Shown one piece after another: positions 1 through 11,624 of a stretch of 64,000 bases of DNA; positions within the stretch are counted from its first letter, which is position 1, and each line of letters opens with the position of its first letter. Source of the DNA: Lithocarpus polystachyus (taxonomy: Eukaryota; Streptophyta; Magnoliopsida; Fagales; Fagaceae). Both the position numbers and the translations under genes were made by a program. Location of the stretch: assembly GCA_033629205.1 (NCBI GenBank), contig CM066163.1, positions 108,710,358 to 108,774,357 of the forward strand, given 5' to 3'. Under the pieces are notes generated by a model. It searched no databases and was not told the origin of the DNA. It saw only the letters and a program-made list of their open reading frames with translations.

Positions 1-1542
1 TTGAGTGTGCTTCTAAGATAGATTTGCTCTTGTCTATGTTCTCACTAGCTAAATTAGTTTTAACATCATTGTTCACAAAATTAAAATTATTAGCAGGTGA
101 AACAAACATAGTAGTACTAAAAGAAACAATATTAGGAGAAGAGAAATCATATCCTAAATCAATTGTATCAGAGGTAGATTTCTGAAAGCTAAGCATCTCA
201 TCAAGCTTTGCATTGGAAGTCCTCTCCAATTGAGCTCTAACTATAAATGGCTCTGCTTCAAGCTTCTTAATCTTTTTAGCCGAGAAATTGTTCTTAAACT
301 GCAGTGCTCCAATGGTTTGATTAGCTTCATCAAACTTTATGGATAGCTCTTCTCGATCAAGTTCCACTTTACTCAGCTTCTTGGTGGTTAGCCTATACAG
401 TTTCTCATGCTTTTCAGAGACCTTGTACAACTTTGCATAGGTTGTATGGATGTTATCCTGTTCATTCATTTTCTCAAACTTAGACTCCACCAAGTCCTCT
501 TCTTTACCTAACTCTTTAACAATCCCCTCAGTAGGATTCACTGTGGCAGTGAAGGCATTCAAGATTCCCTCGTCATCATTGTCTGAATCATCCTCAGACT
601 TGGTGTCACTCAAGGTAGTAGTAATGGCCTTGCTTTTCCGAATAATCTTCAGATAAGTTGGACATTCTTGTTTCATATGTTCAAAACCTTAACATCTACA
701 GCACTTTGGTTCAGAGGGAATAGTATACTGACCGCCATCCTTAGCATCCTTTTTCCCTTTATCTTGGCTCTTGAATTGTGAAGAATTGGATTGCTTTCGG
801 TCCTTATCGAATCCTTTTGCATTGGCATTCATCATAAATTTCTTGAATTGCCTGGTGATGTATGATTTCATCTTAGAATCTTCATCATTAGAGAACTCAT
901 CTATACCATGCTCTTGCTCTTGCTTGATTTCCCGATTCTAGTCGAACCCAATTCATAGGTTTACAAGTTGCCAACCAGCTCTGTCAAAGGAATTTTGTCA
1001 ATGTTCTATGATTCCCCAATGGCAGTGATCTTGGCATAGAATCTCTCTAGTAGAGATCTGAGCACCTTTCTTACAATCTTGGGTTTAAGAATGGTTTCTC
1101 TAAGATTAAAGGCAGAGTTCACTATGCTTTTCAGCTTGGCATAGAACTCATCAAATGGCTCATCCTCTTCCCTCTTAATCTCGTCAAAGCTCATGGTAAG
1201 CCTTTGAAGCTTTGAATCCTTAACAGCCTTAGTTCCTTCATAGGTTGTCTGGAGGATAGTCCATGCTTCCTAAGCAGTTTTAGTAGAGGATATCTTCTTG
1301 AACTCCTCATTAGTGACTGCACTGTATAAGGCATTCAATGCTCTACTATTGAAATTTTCCGCTTTGATTTTGGCATCATCCCAATCAGCCGGCGCTTCCT
1401 TTGGTTTTGTCCAACCAATCTCCACAGCTTGGCACACATTCTTATCTAAAGACTACAAGAAAGCTCTCATGCATACTTTCCAGTATGCATAGTTAGTACC
1501 ATCAAATAAAGGAGGTATAATTAGAGACTGTCCTCTATCCAT
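1..1542 (-). pseudogene. Ty1/copia gag polyprotein, decayed and cut by the window edge
   Basis: The reading begins at an ATG at 1542 and runs leftwards off the window. The N-terminal part contains LFDGTNYAYWK and EAWTILQTTYEG, the pattern of the UBN2/gag domain of plant copia elements. A CCHC zinc knuckle (C-x2-C-x4-H-x4-C, about 702-663) follows a Lys/Gln-rich linker. After it comes an acidic, coiled-coil-like tail that stays open to position 1. In-frame stops lie at about 1271 and 962. A frameshift lies between about 960 and 900, and another stop sits inside the zinc knuckle at about 690. The protein would have packaged element RNA. Protease, integrase and RT would lie left of the window. 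A primer-binding site and LTR sit just upstream, which fits a retrotransposon 5' end. The family assignment is firm; the copy is dead as coding sequence. Confidence 0.88.
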
Positions 1543-1600
1543 GACAAATAGAGGTCAATGGATCACACAGTAAAGATTAACCCTAATTAGAGTGTGCCTA

Positions 1601-1611
1601 CTCTGATACCA
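1601..1611 (-). other. Retrotransposon primer-binding site (initiator Met tRNA)
   Basis: On the minus strand this reads TGGTATCAGAG, the usual plant copia site complementary to the 3' end of initiator tRNA-Met. It lies 2 bp from the LTR edge at 1614 and about 60 bp upstream of the gag start. This spacing fixes the LTR boundary and the element's orientation. Confidence 0.85.
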
Positions 1612-1613
1612 CT

Positions 1614-2583
1614 TGATAGGCCAAGAATGTATTAACCCATTTGGTAAATTAACCAAGTGAATTAATTAGGTTCAATTACATGCAATAAGCGTGGTAGCAC
1701 GAAAAAATTACCAAATAACTAAATGCAGCGAAAATTAATTATGACTCAGGTGATTTGTTTAAGAATGGGAAAAACCATTGAGGCAAAACCCCACCGGGTG
1801 AATTTAAGGTCACCGCTCTCAAGAATCCACTATTATTAAAACAAACAGTTACAAGTAAAAGGAATCCCAATACATAATACCAACCTACAATTGAACCCTT
1901 ACCCCAATATATAATTGGACTTGTAATGTAGTGACAATCTTTCCTTTCAATGCACGACTCCAAGTACGTGACTAATTAATCGATGCACGGATCCTAGTAC
2001 GTGACTAGCACACCAACTTGAGAATGATGTTGGCTGCAAAGTTCTTCAATTCATCCAAATGATGAAGATCAAGAAATTCCTTGGTTACAAAACTCTTGGC
2101 GCAAAGACGCAATAGCTTCTACAAGAGAAAGATGAACTAGGGCAAATTGTCTCCGGTCACAACATGCATGAATAATCACTTTGCATTAAGTTGCATCCTT
2201 TGAGATGGCCCTTAAAATAATCCTTATATATGTCTAGGGTTGTGAGAAAAGAAACCCTACACAAATAACTTGGATATGCATGAAAAACGGATCTGGAAAT
2301 CTAAATTTCGGAATTCTCGTATCTGTTGAGCAGCTATCGAGATCACCTATTAAACCTCAATAGATATTAATTGTCGAGATATCTGTCAAGTTTTAATGAC
2401 CAACACTTATTCACTTGTTTCTTGGACAAATTTGCATAGGTTCAATACTAGACTTGAACTCCTGTTCCTTGAAGTACTAAACCCATCCTAGATCTACCCA
2501 ATTACATGTAAAGTGCGTTTTGTCAAATTATTAGTCAATTTACAATAACATATGTTCTAACAAGTTCCACATATGTCCTAACA
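1614..2583 (-). mobile_element. 5' LTR of the copia element
   Basis: The LTR starts TGATAGG next to the primer-binding site and ends CCTAACA, a near-perfect terminal inverted repeat. About 970 bp. A second, diverged copy of the same LTR occurs at 43130-44133 in the same orientation. The outer end could instead lie a few bases to either side, because CTAACA-type ends recur at 2562 and 2583. The 3' LTR is outside the window, so the target duplication cannot be checked. Confidence 0.78.
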
Positions 2584-3214
2584 TATGTCAAAAACTTACA
2601 GGCATATTATATGTATGTATGTGTGTGTAATGTGTGCATGAGTGTTATATTCTTTGGATTTAACATTTTACTGATATGCATAACTTGGCCTCCCTAAACA
2701 AAAGAATATGACTTTGTTAGTATTGACAATTAAACTTGCACCTTTTGCAGACCAAGATGCAATTGTAAAATTTTTTGTTTAGAACCATAAATGTTCGATG
2801 TTAATTTTAGTTTGTTAGAAATATATGGTTAAATGATTAAATTTATCATATCTCAATAATTTAAGCTTTTGGGACAATCAGTAATTTAACATAGTTGTTT
2901 ATGTTAAATAGTATTTGTATAGTTATCAATATTGTTAAGGTACTAAGAGAAAATGAAAAGTGTATGTTCATCTATGATAGTCTTTTTTTTTTGGGGGGGG
3001 GGGGGGGTGTTTTCTTATATAATTTAGGAAATGTTGTCTTAGTCTTTGACCAAAGTATTTCATTCTCTAATAATGACATGTCCTGAAAACTTTATGGATT
3101 AATAGTGTTATGGATGAAACTTAGGACTAGATACTTCCTTGAAGTCATTGAACACATCATCCTGATGTCCCCGAAGAACTAGTTTTATGGGGTTTGATTT
3201 TGCACACATTATAG
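2584..3214. other. AT-rich spacer without a recognised gene
   Basis: Nothing coding is convincing here. A T-run followed by a 15-base G-run lies at about 2984-3007. Short ATG-initiated frames have no recognisable similarity. Confidence 0.5.
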
Positions 3215-5400
3215 TTAATAGTCAGCAGACTTTTACACCAAAATTTCACACAACTTTTTTGAACTGCGGTGTGAAAATTTCGAGTAAATCTCTACCTATA
3301 GACTAACTACAAGGCCCCATAATCTTCATCTGCACATGGTGGAAATTGGTGGGATTCTTCGTACTTTCTATCCGTGACTTTAACTTTGCATTGTTACTTA
3401 GGGCGAACGGACTGGTGGGAGCCTTTGAAGGCATGTCCACCGTCATCAGGGGTGGAACTACTCACATGGGTGGGGGACTACTCCAAAATATTTAAAAATA
3501 TTTTTATAGTATGTTATGTAATTCTATTAAACATTTTAAAGATTTAACTAACAAGACTCTTTTAAAAAAAATATTTAATTAACAAAAATTTTAGTTGCCC
3601 CACAATATTTGAGCCAATGGCACCCTTAAAAATATATGTTAAACCGTATAATTTTGGTATACCAAAAATAAACCTTTTTATTTCAAAAATAACATATTTT
3701 CAAAAAATAAAAATAAAAAGTAACAAATTAAAACCTATAATTTCAAAAGTAATAATTAAACTCTTAAATCTTAAAAAGTAACAAAATTAAGGTTCAACCC
3801 ATTATGTTTGAGGTTTGTTGGGGAGCTGCATTTGTTACTTTTTGGAACTTCAAGGTTTACTTTATTACTTTTAAGCTAAATTGCAAACTATATCTCTAAA
3901 GTTTGAAAATTTTTGGATTTAACATTTTAAAGTTTCAGAATTTGGATTTTACCTCCTAAAGTTTTATTTCGTTTGCATTAGCAGTTGTTAGTCTATATTT
4001 TTCATTAAGTGCCACATGAACCTTACCACGCATGTTTAGTTTAATTTTTGAGGCTACAAAAATGATGTGACATCATTATATTAGATAAACTAAAAATTCC
4101 CAGTAAGTCTATGTGGCAATTAACGGAAAATATAGACGAAAAAGCTGCTGATGCAATCAGAATAAAATGTCAGGTGGTAAAATCTAATTTTTGAAACTTC
4201 GGGGTGTAAAATCCAAACACTCCCAAACTTCAAAGAGTAAAATCCAAATTCTGAAATTTTAAAGTGTAAAATCAAAATACTCTAAAACTTTAAGGATATA
4301 GTTTGCAATTTAGCCTTACTTTTAAAACTATAAAGTTTAATAAATTTGTTACTTCTTAAAACCATAGATTTTAATTTGTTACTTATCAAACTATATTGTT
4401 TAATTCACTACATTGTTAAAATGAAATTTCTCAAAAGAGAATTGCCAATTGATTTAGTAGTTATAGAGACAATGAATTTTTTCCTCAATTTATTGTTATT
4501 TTTATTTTTGTAAACCTTGCTCTTGTACATCTGTTACAGTTTTGCTTCATGTCTTTGAATACTCCATTGGTTCTATTAAAATTTTGTTGTTCACTTTGAT
4601 AGACAATTTGAATTTTTATATTGAAAATAAAAATGTTAAAAATTTCATTATGAAAATGATTAAAGATAAATTTTATTCTATGAAAGATCGTCATTGAACA
4701 TAGTTTTGATAGGAGTTATTATTATTGTTGTACATTTTTAATATCAAATTATATAACTTTTGTAAACTTATTGGAGTTTAAAACTTAATAAGTTCTCCTA
4801 AAAAATTATTTAGTAATATATACGTAAAAGTTGATAATTTGTATGAAATACATTGTTGAAAAAACTTATGACAAAACAATGGAATAACAAAGAGATAATT
4901 GATGAATACTAAAAGCAAAAATAGTCATTTTCTTTAGAAAGTTTTTACCACACAAGTTTTATTATAGGATTTCTGTAAATTTTTCCTCCAAAATACAATT
5001 AAGTCAAGATTTCTACAAATAGAAAATTTGGAGAATTTTTGTGAATTTATTAAAAATGGTATAAAAGTATTTAAAATCTGAATATGAAATCACTATATAT
5101 AGATAACGGGATGAGTTATGATCCTTCAAAAGGTACTTTAGGAGAATCACCATGATTCATTTTTCCATTAAGAACCGAAATATAGCCATTAGAGATAAGG
5201 CAAAAGAAAAAAGAAAAAAAAAAGAAGAAGAAGAAGCATAATTGGGATATATATATATATATATATCTCAAATGGTACGAGTTAGCTTTATAATTGTTTT
5301 TTATCACAAGTTAAGACACTAATTGACTTTGCTAGTTTCATTAACTAAAATGAAAAAATCATAAAATATCTTTAACATTGAATAATAACCTAAAATGCCT
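3215..5400. repeat. Dispersed repeat, copy A
   Basis: This stretch matches two other places in the window. Its left half (about 3215-3870) matches 49925-50352 plus 53233-53460. Its right half (about 4316-5400) matches 35958-37622 and 53460-53790. Shared landmarks are a tract ending CCGTGACTTTAACTTTGCA, and later CTTTGATAGACAATTTGAA-like text. No coding sequence is recognisable. It is probably the relic of a non-coding transposable element. Copy A is uninterrupted except for the MITE at 3875-4315. Confidence 0.75.
3875..4315. mobile_element. MITE with long TIRs and a 10-bp target duplication (MULE type)
   Basis: The left end reads GCTAAATTGCAAACTATATC and the reverse complement of the right end reads GGCTAAATTGCAAACTATAT, with similarity continuing to about 30 bp. 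The flanks are TTACTTTTAA at 3865-3874 and 4316-4325. A 10-bp duplication fits Mutator-like elements. There is no coding capacity. The site is empty in repeat copy B near 53470. A relative occurs at 35401-35957. Confidence 0.8.
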
Positions 5401-6762
5401 CTATTCCACTTCTTTTATAAGACAAGCAGCTATGTTCAATAGATTTAGGGGTCTAGCCTCTTCCATTTGGTTATGTACTCTTTTAAACCCCCTTTCTTAC
5501 AACCTCATTTCTCTCTTAGATAGGTTGTATTAGGTATATCATGCCATGTACCATTCGTTCTCACCTCTAGAGTGTGACGACCCCTGTTTACTTTATAGCT
5601 CTATGGATATAGAAAGGGGGAGCATAGTGGGTTCAAAAGGAGGAAGTTAATGTACAGTCACACAACTTAGAAGTTCTAACATATGTTTTGTCTAATATGC
5701 TTTGTTTTGTCCTTTTACATTGCTTTATTTTAAAACTCAGTTTATCTTTTGTACCTTGCGTATCTTGGTTTTTATAGCTGTTTCTTGATGCTTTTAGTTA
5801 TCTATTGCTTCTTGCTTTAATTTTCCCATTTACAAACATTTTTCCATCTTTTATTTTGTTAAGTTTTCTCATCCTAAATAAGATACTGTATTCTTTGACA
5901 TTATTACTCATTCTATTGTATAGCTAATGAAAAGTATTTTTCTCTTCAATCTCTTCAAATAACGCTTGTAAGCAATTTTTTTGTGAGCTTGTTTTGTGGT
6001 GGTTAATTCAGTAGGGTAAACTAATTTCTTTCACAACTTTTTTTGAATCATACCCATTGTATAATAGGTTAGTGAAGCGAGTGTAATATTTGTAGTACCA
6101 AATCAATTCCCTAGCCTTATTCTTTATTATGACTATATTGCTACAGTGTTTTCATTGCTATGGCAGTGTTACTATTATAATTATTTTTTAATTTTTAAAA
6201 TGAATTGAGTACTTTACTCCATTTAATCCATCAAAATAGGATAAATTACAAGAGCTAATTCATTCACAACACAAACTAACTTTTCCCAGATCCCGTGAAG
6301 GTATCTCATGTGCATACAAGAGTTTTCCTAGATCCCAAATTCAATACAATCCATTTAATTAAATGAGAGAGTCACTTTTTGAATATGGCTAAGGATATGG
6401 CCAAGCACAACAATCTGCCCTATTAAAAGCATTTTACAGGCAACACATGCTATTGACAAGCTTTTTCCTATTTGTTTAGATAAAGGAGAAATTTTATTAT
6501 AAAAAAAAAAAAAAAACACAATTTACAATGAAATCCATACACCAAAACAAACGCAAAACATTTGCAAATACTAACCTCTAAACTTCCACAAATACCACTA
6601 ACCTTCTTTATTACAATTCCAAATTATAACAACTATTCCAAACCACACAAGTACATCACATCAGAATCAATGTTCAAAGCTCACAGCAAACCCACGACCA
6701 AATATAACATTTGCAATCTTTAATTCAAAACTTTGACATCAATCTTTGCTATTAGATGATAG
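5401..6762. other. Non-coding spacer
   Basis: AT-rich sequence with poly-A runs (for example 6502-6517). I see no gene or clear transposon ends. The part just below 6763 is the 3' flank of the minus-strand collagen-like gene. Confidence 0.5.
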
Positions 6763-7750
6763 CTAATGATGGCACGATGATGGCACAATAATCGGACATT
6801 CACACCAAGGCCAACCACTACGGTTACACTGTTAATGTAAAAATAAATTCAAAAACAAAGTTAGTGGTTAAATAGTTATTTGGAAAAAAAAAAATACACA
6901 CAGGAATAAAATCTTGATGAAAAAGAAAAAAAAAATTGCTCTACAGCATATATAAATTGAATAGTAATTCCTAAGAAAGAAACCTACTTAACGGCACAAA
7001 TGACCATCCAACTACTACACACCTTGTCAAACCCATATAGAACAGAGACAAGAAACATTTCTAACACCCAAATACAAGCACTCCAAAACTAAATTCCCAA
7101 AAAGAAAAAAAGCCCATTAAAGAAACTCTAACATCCAAATACTCAGACCAAACCAAATGGTAAAAACTAGGGGGAAAAAAAATATAAAAATCCAAACAGA
7201 TAGGAAAAAAAATTACTTCTGTATTTTCTGGCTTCGGTGCCTGGCTAGCCTGGCTAGCCTGGATGTACCAGAATGGCGGCCCATCGTCTCCTTTAGGCCC
7301 TTTGTCCCCTTTATCCCCTTTCGGCCCTTTGTCCCCTTTATCCCCTTTCGGCCCTTTGTCCCCTTGGTCCCCTTTTTTCCCTATTCGCCGGCTAATGGAA
7401 ACTGTCACTGTGACGGTTAAGGTGATTGATATTGTTAAAGCGAAGGTAATCTCCAGCACGACCGACACTGGTACTGATTGTTGTTGACATGGTGGTGATG
7501 GAGTGGAAGGGGGAAATTGGGGGAAAGGTGGGATTGGAGGAAGCTCAAATGCTGGCGCTGGCGGTGTTCGACGCGGAGTAAGGGAGGGAAATGTGGGGAA
7601 GGGTGGTGGTGGTGGTTCTGAAGAGAGGGTTGGAATTAGTGGTGGTGGTTCTGAAGAAAGGGTTGGAATTAGCGGTGGTGGTTGTGATGAGAGGGTTGGA
7701 ATTAGTGGTGCGATGATGGTGGCAAACAACATGAACAACAAGGCAAACAT
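6763..7750 (-). CDS. Small secreted or membrane protein with proline-rich repeats and a collagen-like Gly-X-Y tract
   Basis: I do not recognise a named family. The start chosen is the ATG at 7750: it opens a signal-peptide-like segment (MFALLFMLFATIIAP) and lies about 75 bp downstream of a TATA box. Residues 15-90 are proline-rich with three PPLIPTLSSE-type repeats. Residues 94-120 form a hydrophobic, Thr/Val-rich probable membrane helix, followed by basic RRIGKK. Residues 127-159 are 11 uninterrupted G-X-Y triplets rich in GDK and GPK, like bacterial collagen-like proteins and unusual in plants. A GT donor after residue 178 (7216-7215) and an AG acceptor before 6828 suggest two exons, 7750-7217 and 6828-6763, giving a 199-residue protein ending in a Cys-rich tail (CNRSGWPWCECPI). 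Without splicing the frame runs on to 7061 (229 residues). The splice model is inference. Function is unknown; a cell-wall or surface role is only a guess. Confidence 0.6.
7274..7372 (-). repeat. 27-bp tandem repeat encoding the Gly-X-Y tract
   Basis: Three near-identical 27-bp units encode GDKGDKGPK three times, with partial units at each side. The units differ by very few bases, so the tract probably expanded recently by slippage or unequal exchange while staying in frame. Confidence 0.85.
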
Positions 7751-7820
7751 GGTTGAAATATTTGGATTTTGGAGTTGGAGGTGAAGGTCCGTCTGCTCTG
7801 AAATTGCCACAAAGCCATGC

Positions 7821-7830
7821 TTTTTATAGT
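7821..7830 (-). promoter_or_regulatory. TATA box of the collagen-like gene
   Basis: The minus strand reads ACTATAAAAA. Transcription would start about 30 bp downstream, near 7795, leaving a leader of about 45 bases before the ATG at 7750. It supports the proposed start over upstream in-frame non-ATG codons. Confidence 0.55.
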
Positions 7831-7848
7831 TGCTTGGATCACCATCGT

Positions 7849-7986
7849 TTGGTAGATAGTCTTACGCAGCCTCAGACTTCACCAACCTTATTATTATTTT
7901 TTGCATGAACCTCTTTTGTTTTGTTCTGTTATCTTTTCATGGTCTGCTGCTAAAAGCCTTAAACAATAGAAAATCTAAAATACTCC

Positions 7987-8041
<55 letters not shown>

Positions 8042-8253
8042 CCAAAAAAAGATAAGAAAAAAGAGCTCACTTCTTTATGCCCACAATGCGACCATGGACG
8101 TTTTTATTATTATATTCCTATAAAGCATTGTAGACCTTTCGTGGAAGATACATAGAAGTCTTTGATGATCAAATATATATATATAATGGTGACTCCAAGA
8201 AAAAAAAAAACAACTGTTTTGGTAGATAGCCTTACGCAGTCTCAGACTTCACC
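7849..8253. repeat. Direct repeat of 36 bp flanking a poly-A rich block
   Basis: 7849-7884 and 8218-8253 are identical except for two transitions (both contain TTTGGTAGATAG and CTTACGCAG). Between them lies a run of about 50 A at 7988-8039. The duplicated piece belongs to the upstream region of the collagen-like gene, so the block looks like an insertion or a slippage duplication in that region. Confidence 0.7.
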
Positions 8254-10587
8254 CATGTTCTGTTTTGTTTAATTTGTATTATTGTACATTAATATACAAT
8301 AATACATGCACCCACTTTCTTGTTGAATTGTCTATACCGGGACGTGATGGGTTTCTCACAAAACTGTCTTGTGCTTTTGCCCCGTACGTAATGGTTGTTA
8401 ACTTCTTGTAGCTTGTGTGGCAGTCCTGATAGTGTGGTGTTTCAGGTAGTTGATTTCCAGTTGGGTTGTATTTCGTGTGCATGTCACTACCAGATCGAAC
8501 GGGCACGATTTTTAAATGTTGAATTGAGTAAAACAAAAACAGTAGTGGGCCTGAAAAAACACTACAACACTAGAAGGCAGTTGAACAATAATGTTTATTT
8601 TATTCCTATACTGAAGGAACGTAAAACTGCCTATGTTGTCCCCTTCATTGTCCGTACTTATTTATACTATATCTTATTTTATGTGTACTATATATTAAAA
8701 AAAAAAAAAAAAAAAAAGAGTTTAAAGCGGTTTTGTTTTGCATTAATTTGGATGGTAGTTTTGTAGAGTCTTCCAGTTTTGTTACTTGGTCAATACCAAC
8801 AAAAGTGTGTGGTGCAACAGGTTATGAAGTCACTTTTTTATCTTTCAAAGCATTTACAAGTTACGTAAACTTAAGGTTTTTTGGTCTTTTCGTTTTGGTA
8901 CTTCCTTTGAAAAAATGGGATGGAAATACTATGTTACCTCTAGTCTAGAGATTACCGATGGGCTAAAAAAAAAATTTGTGAGGATCTTACAGTCTTTTTG
9001 TTCTCAATTATGTTAGTTTAAAGTGTTTAACTATACTCCTCCGCTAACCACTCCTAACCTCCGAGCCGCAATTGAAATTTTGAAAGAGTGATGCATCTTG
9101 AGTTCAACAAAACTTAATAAGTTCAAGGATTAATATTCTTTATACATTTCAGATCAAGTCTTTTATTAAATAAATTAAAAATTAAGCAGTTTTATATTAA
9201 TAGTTTTAAAAATCACGAAGCATATGAAAATTTAGTCAGTTTTAACTAATTCAAATAATAAACTTCACTTTATATGCCTAAACATATACAAATCAATATA
9301 ATAAAAAAATAACAATATCATAAACTAATGAAAAACCTTATTTTTCAAAGATAACAAACAAAATAAGGATCTCTAGCTAACTTCTAACCACAAAAGACTA
9401 TTTTGTCCTTTCTTCTAAAAAAAAATAATAATAAAAACATAGTGTTCACATCTCTAATTCTCCAAAAGAATATATATATATATATATATATTTGAAATTT
9501 TGCTTTCTCTTAAATAAAGAAGATTTCTATTAAAGAAATTTATTTATCTATTTCTAGGAATATATTTCTTGAATATTACGGTAAAGAGATATATACTAAT
9601 ATTATAAGTGTAATAATAAATAAATAATTTTATATAATTTTATCTATTTTCGGAATATATGTATTGAATACATATGGATTATTTGAAGTTTTGAACTATG
9701 TATGATATAAGAGTAATAAAAGGAAAATAAAAACGTATGGTCATACCATTTTTTTCCAACATTTGGGGGGCCATGAATTAAATTATATAGATGTGTGTGT
9801 ATTATATAAAAATTAGTGGTGGGTAGGCAAATTACGATGGGTTCCAGTTTGCGCAATTAGTAAAGTCTCTGATGGTTGAATAAGGAATTTGGGGTTTTGT
9901 GTCTTGGTTTGTTGATAAATAGCGCAATCATTAGAAACAGATGTCATAGATTGAAACTCGATAAAAAAAAATCATATTTTACTTATTAAATATCAATTAT
10001 TTCATATTGAGAAACAAATACACATACAAAAGAGAGGGAATGAAGTTTTAGCACAAAGATACTCCACAATTTCACTCAAAAGTCATGATGACTTTTAGAG
10101 AATGATAGGTCAATTTTTTCATCAATTTGGTCCAATAACTTCCAGGAAATGGTCAAAAGAAATGCTCGGGTTGGCAGATAAAACACTTGCCTAGATTTGG
10201 AATCTAATTTTAAGTTGAGGGTTTGCAATTTAATTTAATTTTTAAGGCGGCTATCTTTCAATCTCTTGAATCATATCATCAATTGAATTAGACGACTTTT
10301 CTGAAACCAAAATGACAATCTCTGCCAATTGCCCTTAAACAACGGAAACGTGCATCATCGTATTATTATTGGCAGGATCTAGAACGGTGGTCTTATTTAT
10401 ATGTATATTTGGGCATAATTTGATCGCTGTGAAAACCATACATTGCTTCAGCCAAAAAAAAAAAAAAACGGAGAAACCATATATCGCTTCGTTTGTTAAT
10501 AGTTTGCACTAACAGTTACAGGGCCATTATTCCTGTTTGCAATGTAAGTCTCATCAGCACAGCTTGCATGTTGGCCTACTACTACAG
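8254..10587. other. Non-coding spacer
   Basis: AT-rich, with a TA run at about 9473-9491 and A/T runs. A piece at about 9845-9970 ends in a poly-A run after ATTGAAACTCGATA and may be a worn tRNA-derived SINE, which I could not confirm. About 10108-10205 resembles 13118-13210 (shared GGCAGATAAAAC). Confidence 0.45.
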
Positions 10588-11043
10588 ACAAATTTAATTT
10601 AACTTACCCGTAATAGATACATATAAAAATGACGTTAATTAAATCATGGCTTATAATATATTAATTTTAAATTATATCCCTAATGCAAGAAGACTTCTTT
10701 TCAAAGCAAAAGCACACTAACTTTCAAAGCAAATTTAATTTAACTGACTCGAAATAGGTAAGTATGAAAATAACATTAATTAAATCACATCCTCAATGCA
10801 AGAGGACTTTGTTCCAAAGTAAAAGGACACCATCTTTCAAAAAAAAGGACACTATCTTTCAAAGATAATGTAATTTAACTTTTGTCCGTAGTATGAAAAT
10901 AACGTTAATCAAATCACAGTTTGCAATATACTAATTTTAATTAATGCCCTCTTACATTGACGACATGATTTAAAATTAGTATATTGCAAGCTGTGATTTA
11001 ATTAATGTCATTTTATCTATTACGGGTAAGTTAAATTTTATTT
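10588..11043. mobile_element. Fold-back MITE with about 100-bp inverted ends
   Basis: The left arm contains ACTTACCCGTAATAGATA. The right arm contains its reverse complement (TATCTATTACGGGTAAGT), and similarity continues inward through ATTAATTAAATCA and AATATACTAATTTTAA. Internal near-copies of the arm (about 10737 and 10880) show partial tandem duplication. No coding potential. Target duplications are not clear, so the superfamily is open. Confidence 0.65.
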
Positions 11044-11387
11044 GTACTCAATAACTATATATGTTGGGGTAATAAAAAGAGATGATATCGGTAAATTTTT
11101 TTTTTCTTTTTTATAAGAAAAAAATTCTACTCTAGTCTAATATAAGTGTATATGTGTATGAAACTCTCCTTAAAATTTGAACTCCGATACTTGTTTCTTA
11201 CACCCCACAAGTACTTATATAGCAATCAAATAACTAAAATAGACAGTTCAATACAACAAGATGCGTATCCCCCCCCCCCTCCCCCCTCCCAAAACAAGTC
11301 TCAATTTTTTATTGAAAGATGAAAAATCCAATCTGAATTTTATCCGGCATCTTTCAAGAAAGAGCTAAATCAAAAGTTAAAGGACGC

Positions 11388-11574
11388 ACTGTAGCTAAGT
11401 GGTTGGGCACTTGATCTCAAAGTGGTTGTCTTAGGTTTGACTAGGAACTCCCTAGTTCAAGTTCAGGCACCAGCACTTTGAAAAAACTCTCTGGGCCAGC
11501 GATTTATCCCGCTATGGCCCATTCGTCGCGAACAGTGATTAGTCTCTAGTTGAAAGCTTTGAGAAAATACCGTG

Positions 11575-11619
<45 letters not shown>
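11388..11619 (+). mobile_element. tRNA-derived SINE with poly-A tail
   Basis: The head contains a Pol III A-box-like stretch (TAGCTAAGTGGTTGG) and a B-box-like CTAGTTCAAGTTC about 55 bp later. The body ends in a poly-A tail of more than 40 bases. The sequence AAAGGACGC occurs before the head (11379-11387) and after the tail (11620-11628), a target-site duplication of at least 6 unambiguous bases. Non-autonomous; would rely on a LINE. Confidence 0.78.

Positions 11620-11624
<5 letters not shown>

Noticed and set aside
7157..7784. Plus-strand frames opposite the collagen-like gene (Pro- and Gly-rich)
   Set aside because: They mirror the repetitive minus-strand coding sequence; the minus strand has the signal peptide, TATA box and splice sites.
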